The translations under genes and the position numbers were made by a program. Shown here one piece after another: positions 1-8,948 of a stretch of DNA of 64,000 nt (positions are counted from its first letter, which is position 1; every line of letters begins with the position of its first letter). The notes beneath the pieces are model-generated. The model did not search any database. It had not been told where the DNA came from and saw only the letters and a list, made by a program, of their open reading frames with translations. The stretch comes from Caryophanon latum (GTDB lineage: Bacteria > Bacillota > Bacilli > Bacillales_A > Planococcaceae): contig NZ_MATO01000034.1 of NCBI RefSeq assembly GCF_001700325.1, positions 159,377 to 223,376 of the forward strand. The letters are read 5' to 3'.

Positions 1-752
1 GTTTGCTCAACAAGCTCCTTTAACGGCTGCCCCATTGTGCTCATGCCGTCCGCGTGTGAAATGCCAACTGCTTTTACCGTTTTGCCCGCTGTTTCTTGCT
101 GGAACTGCTCAAAGCAATATTTCACGACTTGCTTATGGCTGCGCACTTTCGCTAGCTGTAAAAGTGAGCCGTCATCCATCGTCGCAATTGGCTTAATGTT
201 TAGTAGCGAGCCAATTAAGCCCATGCCACGCCCGACACGTCCGCCTTTTACTAAATTTTCAAGCGTATCGACAATGACGAATAAGCGTGTATTCGCACGT
301 ACGACGTCTAAACGTGCGACGATTTCCTCGATCGTTGCGCCTTCATCACGTAGTCGTGCCGCTTCACGTAGCTGGAACGCTAACGCCCATGCGATGAAAT
401 ACGAATCGACAACCGTTACGTCCGCGTTTGCCATTTCCGCAGCTTGACGCGCCGATTGTACCGTACCACTCATACCACCTGTCATATGAATCGATAAAAT
501 TTGATCGCCTGGCTCTGTCGCAAGTGACTCGTACATTTCGACAAATTTCCCTGGCGCTGGCTGTGAGCTTTTCGGTAGCTCTTTAATTTCAGACATCTTA
601 TGTAAAAACTCTTCTGGCCCAATTTCGATGCGGTCTACATACGTATTTCCACCTAATTGAATTGTTAACGGTACGAAATGAATATTTAAACGTTGTAACT
701 CTTCGCTTGAAAGGTCACACGTTGAATCCGTTACAATGTGAATTCGCCCCAC
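1..752 (-). CDS. DegV family fatty-acid-binding protein (3' end cut by window)
   Basis: The reading frame runs off the left edge, so the C-terminus is missing. The N-terminus reads IVTDSTCDLS, the DegV signature; DegV proteins bind a fatty acid, and some serve as FakB subunits handing it to the FakA kinase for phospholipid synthesis. I chose the GTG at 752 because an AAGGA lies about 11 nt upstream and the only nearby ATG runs straight into a stop. It lies downstream of dfrA on the same strand with an 85-nt gap, so co-transcription is possible. Family assignment is firm; the lipid-handling role is inferred from the family. Confidence 0.85.
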   Translation of the reverse strand, partial: MGRIHIVTDSTCDLSSEELQRLNIHFVPLTIQLGGNTYVDRIEIGPEEFLHKMSEIKELPKSSQPAPGKFVEMYESLATEPGDQILSIHMTGGMSGTVQSARQAAEMANADVTVVDSYFIAWALAFQLREAARLRDEGATIEEIVARLDVVRANTRLFVIVDTLENLVKGGRVGRGMGLIGSLLNIKPIATMDDGSLLQLAKVRSHKQVVKYCFEQFQQETAGKTVKAVGISHADGMSTMGQPLKELVEQ

Positions 753-837
753 TTGTCAGCACATCCTTCTTGTTAAGTCTCTTAATTTTACAAGTCGCCT
801 TCCGTGCTGTAAAGATGACATTTATCATGTGTGTCAA

Positions 838-1314
838 TTATACTTGCTTTTCGTAAATGCAGTAGCGGAATGTGTAGCCTTCGTTCGCTTGAAGCGGCGG
901 CTGCTCGGCAACTAACGTAAACTGCGGATAGTGCGGGAAAAACGTATCGCCTTCAAACGTCGTATCGATATGCGTAATGTATAAGCGATCCGCTAACGGC
1001 AACGCTTCTGTAAAAATTTGCTGGCCACCGATAATCATTTGCTCGTTCGCATCTGCTGTTAACGCAAGTGCTTCCTCGAGTGAGCCAACCGTTTCAATAC
1101 CGTCCGCCGCATAGTCACAGTTGCGCGTAATAATAATGTTGCGTCGCCCTGGCAGCGGTCGTCCAATCGATTCAAACGTTTTGCGCCCCATAATGACCGG
1201 CTTGCCGATCGTTTGCTCCTTAAAATATTGTAAATCCCCTGGCAAATGCCACGGCATCGCGTTATCTTTTCCAATGACGTATTGCTCGTCATGTGCCACA
1301 ATTAATGAAATCAT
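838..1314 (-). CDS. dfrA: Dihydrofolate reductase
   Basis: 158 aa, the normal bacterial DHFR length. It reduces dihydrofolate to tetrahydrofolate with NADPH, recycling the dihydrofolate made by ThyA. Visible are the MPWHLPGDL segment with the catalytic acid D27, the cofactor-binding GRKTFESIGRPLPGR region (about residues 43-57) and the IIGGQQIF motif. The start has AAAGGGAG upstream, and the prepilin peptidase gene ends 14 nt before it, so the two may be co-transcribed. In B. subtilis dfrA directly follows the thymidylate synthase gene; here about 6 kb of unrelated genes separate dfrA from thyA. Confidence 0.97.
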   Translation of the reverse strand: MISLIVAHDEQYVIGKDNAMPWHLPGDLQYFKEQTIGKPVIMGRKTFESIGRPLPGRRNIIITRNCDYAADGIETVGSLEEALALTADANEQMIIGGQQIFTEALPLADRLYITHIDTTFEGDTFFPHYPQFTLVAEQPPLQANEGYTFRYCIYEKQV

Positions 1315-1328
1315 CTATTTCGCTCCCT

Positions 1329-2021
1329 TTAATAAAATGTAAACAGCTGCAAATCGTCTACAAACAGCGTCACGAGCGTTGCCATACAAAGCGCTGGGGC
1401 AAACGGAATGATGCGTTCGCGCCGCACGACAAATAAACAAAAGCCAAACATGCACGCAATGCTCAGCATGAAAAATAGCTGCTCGATTTGCACGAACGCC
1501 CCTAAAATCGCCACAAGCTTCACATCTCCTGCACCGATGCCATCTGTTAACAAATGAATCGTATACAGTAGCCCGAACGCAACGACTGCTCCCGCTATCA
1601 TACTATAAATCGATTGCTGCAAGCTATATAGCAACAGAAGCGGCACGCCTATATAAAGCAATACCCGATTTGGTACGATCATATACGTCATATCTGCTAC
1701 GCTCACAATGAAGCAAAACAGCATAATAAATAGTGCAAGTCCCCATTGAAGCGACAAGCCATATAGCGCATAAAACGCATAGCTCATTACTCCACCAGCT
1801 AGCTCAAATAACACGTATCGCCACGCAATGCGCGACCGGCAATGCCGACAGCGCCCCATTTGCCAAACGAAGCTGATAATTGGTAACAGCTCATACCACA
1901 TTAAATTCGCGCAGCAGCACGGACATTGCGAGCGTGCCGACCACCAGTTTTCGTGCTGCGGTAAACGCACACCGACTACATAGCTAAATGAAGCGACAAT
2001 AGCGCCAATGATGAAGCTCAT
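1329..2021 (-). CDS. Prepilin peptidase (ComC/PilD type)
   Basis: 230 aa polytopic membrane aspartyl protease that cleaves, and usually N-methylates, type IV pilin-like prepilins, as in the competence pseudopilus. Zinc-binding cysteine pairs are seen at C33/C35 (CPCC) and C58/C61 (CRHC). They are followed by a catalytic Asp in the VADM segment (D110) and the GAGD motif (D166) of GxGD proteases. About seven hydrophobic segments fit the family. No pilin genes are adjacent; it sits upstream of dfrA. An RBS (AAAAGGA) lies about 11 nt before the ATG. Family is clear; a competence role is inference. Confidence 0.9.
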   Translation of the reverse strand: MSFIIGAIVASFSYVVGVRLPQHENWWSARSQCPCCCANLMWYELLPIISFVWQMGRCRHCRSRIAWRYVLFELAGGVMSYAFYALYGLSLQWGLALFIMLFCFIVSVADMTYMIVPNRVLLYIGVPLLLLYSLQQSIYSMIAGAVVAFGLLYTIHLLTDGIGAGDVKLVAILGAFVQIEQLFFMLSIACMFGFCLFVVRRERIIPFAPALCMATLVTLFVDDLQLFTFY

Positions 2022-2140
2022 TCATGTCACGTCCTTTTTGGCTATTAGTATAAAATGTGTCCATATGCACGCCAACAACAAGTGCGAAAACTATATTTTC
2101 GTATGCAATGACAAGCTAATTGGCAAAAGCGTATGGCGGC

Positions 2141-2262
2141 TCGCTTTTCCTATGCGGTTACTCGAGGCAGATCAATTCCTCAAGCTCGGTGGCGAACACG
2201 ATGTTGCTCATGAGTCACGAGCTTTTCCTTAAGGTGTCTCGCCGTACGCGCTCTGCCATGAT
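2141..2262. repeat. Degenerate copy of the TGTTG-type intergenic repeat
   Basis: Within the 368-nt gap between the prepilin peptidase and chemoreceptor genes. It preserves in order the landmarks of the better copies near 8949-9102 and 63878-64000: GGCGGCTCGC, CCTCAAGC, CACGAGCTTTTCC and GTCTCGCCG, with substitutions and small indels between them. No gene is apparent in the gap. Confidence 0.5.
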
Positions 2263-2342
2263 GTAGAAAAACATAAAGATGGCGTATTAACAAACGCTAT
2301 TTTCGCATGAGCACTGTAGAAAATAGGTTCTTTCACCAGCAC

Positions 2343-2386
2343 AAAAAATGGCTGGACACGTTGCAACGCGCATCCAGCCATTTTTT
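2343..2386 (-). terminator. Rho-independent terminator of the PAS chemoreceptor gene
   Basis: Inverted repeat TGGCTGGA/TCCAGCCA flanked by A6 and T6 with a 16-nt loop, just after the stop at 2390 on the minus strand. Confidence 0.85.
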
Positions 2387-2389
2387 GAT

Positions 2390-3901
2390 TTATTGACTTT
2401 TCGCAAACTCCACTAAATCTTGAGACATCATATGAATTTCGTCCGCAGAAGCGTTCATTTGCTGCGTTAATGCTGCCTGCGTTTGAGCTAAATCATTAAT
2501 TTGCAACATGTGACGTAAAATCATATCGATCGACGCCTTCATTTGCGTTAAGCTTTCTTCAATATTGTTCGTCGCGTCAGATGAATGGACAGCTAGCTTT
2601 CGCACCTCATCTGCTACAACGCCGAACCCTTTCCCTTCAGCTCCTGCACGCGCCGCTTCAATTGCCGCATTCAACCCGAGCAAATTCGTTTGATCGGCAA
2701 GACCTCGAATGAAATTAGAAATGAGCTGCGTTTCATCGGCAAGCGTCTTTGCATCGTTTGCCGCAAGCGTCGTCTTTTCTTGCGTATAGGCGAGCTCCTG
2801 CGCTTGCACTGTAATCGAATTAATGCCGCTCACAAGCTCGGTAATCGACGCCGATAAATTTTCCATGCGCGTCGTCGTTTCGGTCACCATCGCATATTTC
2901 GTGCGCTCCATCGAAATGTCTCGGAACACGCCTGCTAATCGTTGTGGCTGACCGTTCGGATAACGAATCGTCTTGCCATTTGCGCGCACCCAAATGTATT
3001 CATTCGCCTTCGTTAAAATACGATAATCGACGTCAAACGGTGTGCGACCTGTCCAATCTTCTAAATGCGCCATTAACTCCGTCGCTACACGATCCGCATC
3101 GTCTGGATGAAGGCGGTCTTTCCACGCGTGGTACGTATTCGGAAAATCATGCTCATCGTTAAAGCCGAGCGCTCGTCTAAATTGGTCGCTCCACCAATAG
3201 CGATTTTCCGGATGAAACGGATCGGGATCAACGAACGTAATATCCCACGGTGACTCCACAAGTGACTCGTTAATTAAATCGTAACGTTCCACGACATTGT
3301 TCAACTGCTCTTCATTCGTTTTTTGCTCATGAATGTTTATCACTGTCGCAATTAAACGAACAGGCTTGCCTTCTTCATTGCGAATCGCAGCTCCAAATGT
3401 ATGTACCCAGCGATACATACCATCACGAAAACGCATATAATGCTGCACGTCAAATGGTGTTCTACCGGTAGGATCTTGAAAATGCTCCTCAATCGCTTGT
3501 AACAACATTGGGTCTTGTTCATCGGGCACAAGTTTTTGCAAATCCACGATGCTATTTGTTAGCTCATGCTCTGCATACCCAAGCATTTCCTTTAACGACG
3601 GCTCCAAAATAAATTCATTGTTCGCATCGAGAAATTGATGGTTTGCCAAACGAACTTCCCAAAAGCCAAAATGCTGCACACCCATTAAAATATTTAGCTT
3701 ATGCTGCAACGTTTCTTCATGCTCCTCATACGTCGCTAATGCATCGTTCATATTGGCTACGACATTGCTCAGCTGCTCATCTTGTTGCTTCACTTCGTAA
3801 CGAAACGAAAACTGCTGTTTCATCGCCGCTATTTTATGCGCCTCGCTCTGTGCCTGTAATACCGAATCTGCAATCGCCATTTTGTCTCGTTTAAAGAACA
3901 T
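2390..3901 (-). CDS. Soluble PAS-PAS methyl-accepting chemotaxis-type sensor
   Basis: 503 aa with no transmembrane segment. A short N-terminal helical region (about 20-75) is followed by two PAS_3-like domains (about 80-205 and 215-335; both contain WxxHP-type or YRWV/YIWV strands). A shortened MCP signalling hairpin follows, with its tip at [18 protein letters not shown]. Such proteins sense a cytoplasmic ligand or redox state and feed CheA/CheW. The frame extends nine codons further upstream, but GGAGG plus AAAGG sit just before the ATG at 3901, which I take as the start. No chemotaxis partners are adjacent. A second soluble receptor lies at 62954-63778. Confidence 0.85.
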   Translation of the reverse strand: MFFKRDKMAIADSVLQAQSEAHKIAAMKQQFSFRYEVKQQDEQLSNVVANMNDALATYEEHEETLQHKLNILMGVQHFGFWEVRLANHQFLDANNEFILEPSLKEMLGYAEHELTNSIVDLQKLVPDEQDPMLLQAIEEHFQDPTGRTPFDVQHYMRFRDGMYRWVHTFGAAIRNEEGKPVRLIATVINIHEQKTNEEQLNNVVERYDLINESLVESPWDITFVDPDPFHPENRYWWSDQFRRALGFNDEHDFPNTYHAWKDRLHPDDADRVATELMAHLEDWTGRTPFDVDYRILTKANEYIWVRANGKTIRYPNGQPQRLAGVFRDISMERTKYAMVTETTTRMENLSASITELVSGINSITVQAQELAYTQEKTTLAANDAKTLADETQLISNFIRGLADQTNLLGLNAAIEAARAGAEGKGFGVVADEVRKLAVHSSDATNNIEESLTQMKASIDMILRHMLQINDLAQTQAALTQQMNASADEIHMMSQDLVEFAKSQ

Positions 3902-4015
3902 ATTCCTTTCGCCTCCATTATGTTTCAATCATTTAGTCATTCGGTAAAATATACCCTAAGAAACACATTCAAAACTATCCTTTTCACATATTTTAATAAC
4001 AAAATATAACATATA

Positions 4016-4267
4016 TCATTTTGAATATAAAAAAAATAGAACTGCTCGTGTGGCAATATATGATGAAGTGTACATTTTTATCACCATGACGTGAATCGCA
4101 CTCGTCGCGGGCATCACTTGCTCAATCGCGTCAATTTGCGTTTTTTGCAGGAAAATGGCATAAAGCGCAATGACGATGATGACCGACAACATCGAGAAAA
4201 AAACGAGCATGCGGTTGCGCAAAAACACTTTGTTATGACGCACCACTAAACTAATTAACGCATTCAT
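4016..4267 (-). pseudogene. Truncated ABC-2 type permease remnant
   Basis: The first 55 or so residues look like the N-terminus of an ABC-2 export permease: a cytoplasmic lead with FLRNRMLVFFS, then one hydrophobic helix. After that the sequence loses similarity and stops at 83 aa, where a full permease would be about 240-380 aa. Its ATG overlaps the stop of the upstream ATPase frame (4264-4267), as in an intact operon, so the gene was functional before losing its 3' part. Confidence 0.75.
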
Positions 4268-5159
4268 GAGCGTTCACCTGCTTCCTCGACAATTTGTACG
4301 AATACGTCGTCAAGCGAGCCTTTTATTACTTCAAATGATGTAATGTGCGGCGCCACCGTATGTAAAATATCAATCGCTTCAAGCGTAGACGACAGCTTCA
4401 TCGCATACACGTCGCCTTGTTGCTGAAGCGGATAACCGAGCGCGTCCGGCGTAAACCCATCTTGAAAGCTGATCCGACGCATACCGCTCCTTCAGCTCAT
4501 TCGGCGAGCCTTGTGCAACAATTTTGCCGCGCTTTAACACGATAATATTGTCCGCAAATGCCGCTTCCTCCATATAATGCGTCGTCAAAAAGACGGTCAT
4601 GTTCATCTCAGCACGTAGCCGCCCATACAAGCTGACGCGATTGCGGATCAAGTCCAGTCGTCGGCTCATCTAAAAACAAAATGTGCGGTCGATGAATGAG
4701 TGCCCGTGCAATGCCCGCTCGTCGCTTTTGCCCGCCCGACAGCTGCCCGTACTTTTTATGCGCAATGTCCTCTAGCTCCAAATAATCGCTCACAAACGCA
4801 TAATTTTCCGCGAGCTGCTGTTTCGTCAGCTCATAAAAGCGCCCGCGATGCATGATGTTTTCGTTCACCGTTAACTGCGCATCAAGCAAGCTTTGCTGAA
4901 AGACGATGCCAATCGACTTGCGAATCGCCGTATTTTCCTTCAACGTACCGAGCGTATGTCCATTTACGCACACGTCACCACCCGTCTTCTCTAGCAGCGT
5001 GCATAAAATTTCAATCGTCGTCGATTTCCCCGCGCCGTTCGTACCTAAAAACGCAAACAACGCCCCTTGCTCGACCGAAAACGAAATATCATCGACTGCC
5101 CTCACATCACCGTAATGCTTTTGTAAATGCTGTACATCGATTGCTAACAAATTCCGCAT
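4264..5159 (-). pseudogene. ABC exporter ATPase disrupted by two frameshifts
   Basis: The N-terminal part (5159 to about 4640) holds Walker A GTNGAGKS, the Q-loop FQQS, the signature LSGGQKRR and Walker B LFLDEPTTGLD. The frame then shifts near 4640-4650, continues through EMNMTVFLTTHYMEEAAFADN (H-loop), and shifts again near 4460-4490 into the C-terminal domain, which ends at 4264. Read together, the three frames give one ordinary drug- or lipid-export ATPase of about 300 aa. With the truncated permease next door this looks like a decaying two-gene exporter. A sequencing error at one site cannot be excluded, but two shifts plus a truncated partner argue for real decay. Confidence 0.85.
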
Positions 5160-5249
5160 CTCCTTTCGTTATGGACGATGCTTTTCTAAAATGAACGTGA
5201 TGTGGTGAACGACGAAGTATTGTTTTAGAAATATCGTACCGTTACGTGT

Positions 5250-5336
5250 TCATACGGCAGGCTTCGCTTTGTTACGCGGACGCTTTCCTCGGAGTCGTCG
5301 CTTCACACGCTACGCCAATGCTACATCAACACATCT
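5250..5336. repeat. Possible degenerate intergenic repeat
   Basis: In the gap between the dead ABC exporter and the duplicated thyA tail. Fragments such as GGCAGGCTT, CGCTTTCCTCGG and AGTCGTCGC, with loosely complementary ends (GTGTTCAT and ATCAACAC), resemble the other short repeats. Too worn to define exactly. Confidence 0.3.
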
Positions 5337-5366
5337 ATCCTATTTACTATACCATGTCGGGCAACG

Positions 5367-5434
5367 AAAAAAGAGCAACCAGTACATACTGGTTACTCTT
5401 CGTATTCAACCGCAATCGGTGCGGATCGTAACTT
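5367..5434 (-). repeat. Duplicated, partly deleted thyA 3' end with terminator (left copy)
   Basis: Read on the minus strand it matches the last codons of thyA, its stop region and its terminator at 7334-7417. An internal deletion of about 16 nt and a few substitutions are the main differences. The hairpin AAGAGCAACCAGT/ACTGGTTACTCTT followed by T6 is intact and should end transcription of the TOPRIM gene that stops at 5451. Confidence 0.8.
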
Positions 5435-5450
5435 CTTCTATAACAAAACA

Positions 5451-6092
5451 TTATTGACGAACACAGCTTAAAACATCATCTTCAAACTTCTTTGCTTGTG
5501 AACATTTATCTTTCACTAACTGCCAATTTTCGACTAACATCGGTGCTACAACACGCATATAATGAATGCGCGATTTTTTCAATTTATACGGCTTGCGCGC
5601 CAATAGTTTGTCTGGCTTTTGGATCTTTTCAATTTCCTGCTCATCTGTATTCAAATATGCTAACATCCACGCTTCCAAATTATCAGCTGGTATTGTCAAA
5701 ATAACCGGACATTTCATCTCTTCTTCATCAATTTGTAACCACGAACAGATTTGTTGTTGAAGGCGTGTAACATTTTGTGTAATGCTTTCTTCAATATCAT
5801 AGCAGTTGACTTCTTTTTCACGCGCTACATCGAGATCGATTTGAAAAATAAGTAAGTCGTAAGCGTTCGAACCGGTTAAAAAATTTTGAAAACCCGTTTT
5901 AACTGCTATTTCCTCACACCATCGCTGAACACCTTTCCACCCACCGCCGTTTGCACCATAGCCAACATCTGCTGAACCAATTGGCTGCAATACACTTGTC
6001 ACAAATGGTTGCTTCAAAATGTGCTTAAGCAATGCTTCTAGCAGCACCACATCTGTAGGTCCTTCCGTTACAAATCCAATATTCAACGTCAT
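5451..6092 (-). CDS. TOPRIM-like (DUF4276-like) protein, probable effector of an ATPase/TOPRIM pair
   Basis: 213 aa. The N-terminus has the TOPRIM-type motif VTEGPTD (E10, D14), followed by QIDLD (D86 and D88), the acidic pattern that binds Mg2+ in OLD, DnaG, topoisomerase and related nucleases. The EGPTD start and overall length fit the DUF4276/RloB-like group often paired with an AAA ATPase. Its ATG overlaps the ATPase stop by 4 nt (6089-6092), so translation is coupled. The pair resembles split OLD, PARIS (AriA/AriB) and AbiL-type phage-defence operons; which one, if any, cannot be settled here. The DNA is visibly more AT-rich than its neighbours. Confidence 0.7.
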   Translation of the reverse strand: MTLNIGFVTEGPTDVVLLEALLKHILKQPFVTSVLQPIGSADVGYGANGGGWKGVQRWCEEIAVKTGFQNFLTGSNAYDLLIFQIDLDVAREKEVNCYDIEESITQNVTRLQQQICSWLQIDEEEMKCPVILTIPADNLEAWMLAYLNTDEQEIEKIQKPDKLLARKPYKLKKSRIHYMRVVAPMLVENWQLVKDKCSQAKKFEDDVLSCVRQ

Positions 6093-7279
6093 AAATTCGG
6101 CACACCGCCTAACCTACCCATCACCCAAAGTTGAGAAAGTGGTAAGTCTTCATTTATTAATTCATCATTCAACTCAATTCGACGCAAAATAGATACGCCC
6201 TCTGAATCACGATCAATCGCAAACAATCGAATACGGTCATCTTTTAAATTTAATCCATCTAATACTAACGGATTGTGTGTCGTTAAAAAACATGTTTTAT
6301 TTTGCTCCAATATGATTTTCGAAAATAGCGCTGTAAGCTTTCTCGCTAATCGTGGATGCAATGCTTGGTCAAAGTTATCAATTGAAAAAATATGCGGGGC
6401 GTCTGGATGCAACGCTAACGTCAAAATAAATAAAATGTAAAGCGACCCTTCGCTTGCATCATAAGCTGTTAACTCCGCTCGATTTTCTCTCATATGGATA
6501 TCTGTAAAACGAATTGTTTTTTGCGGTGACGGAACAGAGCTAGATAAAATACTTTTATTTGGTGGTGCTACTTTAATATCAATCGCCCAGTCAATTAAAT
6601 CAAACAGTTCATCTAAATCTAATGTCCCAAAGCTGTCTTCCGTTAATAAATCTGCTACTGCTTCTGCTAACCTTCCACCATTCAAACCGATTGGATCCGC
6701 CTGTGTTGGATCCGCTGCAAGCCCTCTTAAAAACGTTGTATATGGTGTATAAATTTTATACTCTGTTAAAAAATCATAAAATGCATTCGCCTTTTGAAAA
6801 GTCGTTTCTTGTTGGTTTACACCTTGTAAAAATGACAATAAGCCTCGCTCTGCATCTACAGAAAAACTCGGTAGTAACGGGATTTCGTATTTTGTTGCAT
6901 TCGAACGACCAAAAACTTTTTCACCATCCGCTTCTAGCTTTTCAGAAAAATATGTCCATTTTGGCTTCGGCTTTTCTAAAGGGTTAGCTAAATGTACTTG
7001 ATAACGAATGTGCTCATCATTTTCTATTTGAAATTTAATTGTTTTCGCTATTTTTTGATTTCTAAACGACGATTTATATAAAGCCGGTGTACCTACTCGA
7101 ACACCTCTACTCATTAATGTTGCATCACTTACCTCTCCTGATACAGCTGCACTTAGCACACCTATCGCCTCTAATAAAGCGGATTTCCCACTACCATTCG
7201 AACCAACGATCACATTAAACTGCCCCGCATCCATCGAGATTTGCTTCAATGATTTAAAGTCCTCAATTTCCATTCGCAT
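6089..7279 (-). CDS. AAA15/AAA21-type SMC-like ATPase, sensor partner of the TOPRIM protein
   Basis: 396 aa from the ATG at 7279, chosen because GGGAGG lies 10 nt upstream; the open frame extends 28 codons further without an RBS. Walker A is GSNGSGKS (26-33) after an FKSLKQI lead typical of OLD/RecF-like ATPases. A signature-like SEGS lies at 276-279, a Walker B region SIDNFDQALHP follows (D301, with N302 where a catalytic Glu is usual), and the switch His is in TTHN (H335). The middle section is unassigned. It has its own -10 (TATAAT, 7310-7315) just past the thyA terminator. I infer it senses a phage trigger and controls the TOPRIM partner. Confidence 0.75.
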   Translation of the reverse strand: MRMEIEDFKSLKQISMDAGQFNVIVGSNGSGKSALLEAIGVLSAAVSGEVSDATLMSRGVRVGTPALYKSSFRNQKIAKTIKFQIENDEHIRYQVHLANPLEKPKPKWTYFSEKLEADGEKVFGRSNATKYEIPLLPSFSVDAERGLLSFLQGVNQQETTFQKANAFYDFLTEYKIYTPYTTFLRGLAADPTQADPIGLNGGRLAEAVADLLTEDSFGTLDLDELFDLIDWAIDIKVAPPNKSILSSSVPSPQKTIRFTDIHMRENRAELTAYDASEGSLYILFILTLALHPDAPHIFSIDNFDQALHPRLARKLTALFSKIILEQNKTCFLTTHNPLVLDGLNLKDDRIRLFAIDRDSEGVSILRRIELNDELINEDLPLSQLWVMGRLGGVPNL

Positions 7280-7309
7280 AAAAAATCTGCCTCCCTCATG
7301 ATTATTTTC

Positions 7310-7315
7310 ATTATA
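7310..7315 (-). promoter_or_regulatory. -10 box (TATAAT) of the ATPase/TOPRIM operon
   Basis: Perfect TATAAT 31 nt upstream of the ATPase start and directly after the thyA terminator. No strong -35 is seen at 17 nt, so recognition may depend on another factor. Confidence 0.5.
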
Positions 7316-7333
7316 GCATTCGTTATTCTCAAT

Positions 7334-7417
7334 AAAAAAGAGCAACCAGCACATACTGGTCACTCTCCATACTTAAACCGCAATCGGCGCTTTAATCGCT
7401 GGGTGCGGATCGTATCC
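7334..7417 (-). repeat. thyA tail and terminator (right copy of the duplication)
   Basis: Contains the last thyA codons ([14 protein letters not shown]), the stop, and a hairpin with AACCAG/CTGGT arms and a T6 tract. It is repeated, with a 16-nt deletion, at 5367-5434, so the two copies bracket the ATPase/TOPRIM pair. Confidence 0.8.
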
Positions 7418-8353
7418 TTCAATTGTTAAATCCTCTAGCTCGATATCGAAAATCGATGTCTTCGCTGGATTAATGTGCAATGTCGGCAAGTCGCGTGGTT
7501 CGCGTGATAGCTGCTCTTTCACTTGCTCTAAATGGTTTAAATAAATGTGCGCGTCGCCTACTGAATGGACGAACTCGCCTACTTGCAGCCCGCATTCATG
7601 CGCGATTAAATGCGTCAGTAATGCGTATGATGCCACGTTAAACGGACAGCCAAGCAGCGTGTCGACCGAGCGTTGTGTCAGCATACAACTTAGCTTGCCT
7701 TCTGTTACGTAAAATTGGAACATGACGTGACATGGTGGCAATGCCGATTTACTGCCCTTTGCCCCTGCGTTTACAACGTCCTCTGGGTTCCATGCGTTGA
7801 CGATTAAGCGGCGCGAATCTGGATTGCTTTTAATTTGTGCGATGACGTCTGCTAATTGGTCGATGTCGTTTCCTTCTGAGTCCGTCCAACGACGCCACTG
7901 CTTGCCGTATACGTTACCTAAGTCGCCGTATGCTTGCGCAAAATCATCGTCCGTTAACACGCGGTCGCAAAAATGTTTTAGCTCTTTTTGATACAATTCG
8001 TTAAACGCCTCGTCCACTAAGCAGCGTCGCCCGAAATCTGTCATGTCAGGTCCGCTGTATTCGTCCGACTCGACCCACTTTTTAAACGCCCACTCGTCCC
8101 ATATATGATTTCCATTTTGTAGCAAATAACGAATGTTCGTGTCGCCTTTAATGAACCAAAGCAGTTCGCTTGCGACTAGCTTAAACGGCACACGCTTCGT
8201 CGTAAATAACGGAAAGCCTTTCGTTAAGTCGTAGCGCATTTGATAGCCGAATACGCTAATTGTCCCCGTGCCTGTACGATCCTCTTTTTTTACACCGTTG
8301 TCTAAAATGTGCTGCATGAAATTTAAATACACTTGCTCTAACTCGTTTGCCAT
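7373..8353 (-). CDS. thyA: Thymidylate synthase (ThyA, long form)
   Basis: 326 aa. It methylates dUMP to dTMP using methylene-tetrahydrofolate, generating dihydrofolate for DfrA. Seen are the catalytic cysteine in [12 protein letters not shown] (C208), the folate/nucleotide loop [16 protein letters not shown], and the [12 protein letters not shown] motif. The length and the insertion around residues 85-140 fit the long Lactobacillus-type ThyA rather than the 264-aa E. coli form. RBS AAGGTGG precedes the ATG. The extreme 3' end is duplicated downstream (5367-5434), flanking an inserted gene pair. Confidence 0.97.
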   Translation of the reverse strand: MANELEQVYLNFMQHILDNGVKKEDRTGTGTISVFGYQMRYDLTKGFPLFTTKRVPFKLVASELLWFIKGDTNIRYLLQNGNHIWDEWAFKKWVESDEYSGPDMTDFGRRCLVDEAFNELYQKELKHFCDRVLTDDDFAQAYGDLGNVYGKQWRRWTDSEGNDIDQLADVIAQIKSNPDSRRLIVNAWNPEDVVNAGAKGSKSALPPCHVMFQFYVTEGKLSCMLTQRSVDTLLGCPFNVASYALLTHLIAHECGLQVGEFVHSVGDAHIYLNHLEQVKEQLSREPRDLPTLHINPAKTSIFDIELEDLTIEGYDPHPAIKAPIAV

Positions 8354-8450
8354 CGTAAACCACCTTCAACATAAATTCAGCTCTTTCACAAGTTGCGTCG
8401 TGAGCTTTCCATCTTTGTTCATTATAGTGCATGTGCAAACAGGTTGCTAT

Positions 8451-8897
8451 TTAATCCCGCTTCTCTACGCTCAATCCGTCAACATTCAGCATAATTTGCT
8501 CATAATGTGCCGAGCGTATGCTAAACATCGCAAACTTCTCATGCGTGCAGCACGTAAACCAGTGGAAGTCGTTTTTCGTAAACGTCAAGTCTTCTGGTAG
8601 CTTCGGCGCGACCCAGTCGTATAAGCTGCTTGCGTAGTGCTGTAGCAAGGCGCATGTGTCGTCGTTTGCCTCGATGATGTAGGCAGTTGCGGCTTTTCCT
8701 GTAATCGTCGTCGTTTCCCATTTTTGTGTTTTATATGTATGCAGGACGTGCGGGGCAAATTGTGCAAGCACCGCTTCGTCGTATTGGAACTCCGCGCGCG
8801 TAATGAAGTAAAAGCTGTCGGAATGATCGCACAGCGCTTGTATTAATTCGTTATATGTAGTGCCTGTTGGATTTTCGGTAACGTCGTAGTAATTCAC
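8451..8897 (-). CDS. Hypothetical protein
   Basis: 148 aa from a GTG at 8897 (GAGG about 9 nt upstream); an in-frame ATG at 8918 has no good RBS. I do not recognise the family. It is soluble, with mixed alpha/beta character and an aromatic C-terminal stretch (FHWFTCC, then KFAMFSI) that could form a small ligand-binding fold. It lies about 100 nt upstream of thyA on the same strand and no terminator is visible between them, so it may be co-transcribed with thyA. Confidence 0.55.
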   Translation of the reverse strand: MNYYDVTENPTGTTYNELIQALCDHSDSFYFITRAEFQYDEAVLAQFAPHVLHTYKTQKWETTTITGKAATAYIIEANDDTCALLQHYASSLYDWVAPKLPEDLTFTKNDFHWFTCCTHEKFAMFSIRSAHYEQIMLNVDGLSVEKRD

Positions 8898-8948
8898 TTT
8901 GTATGTCCTCACTTTCATTTACTAAGTGCAGTATTTGAATAGAGCTTT

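Noticed and set aside
37..447. Plus-strand ORF at the left edge
   Set aside because: Lies antisense to the DegV-family gene, whose frame has the diagnostic motif and an RBS.
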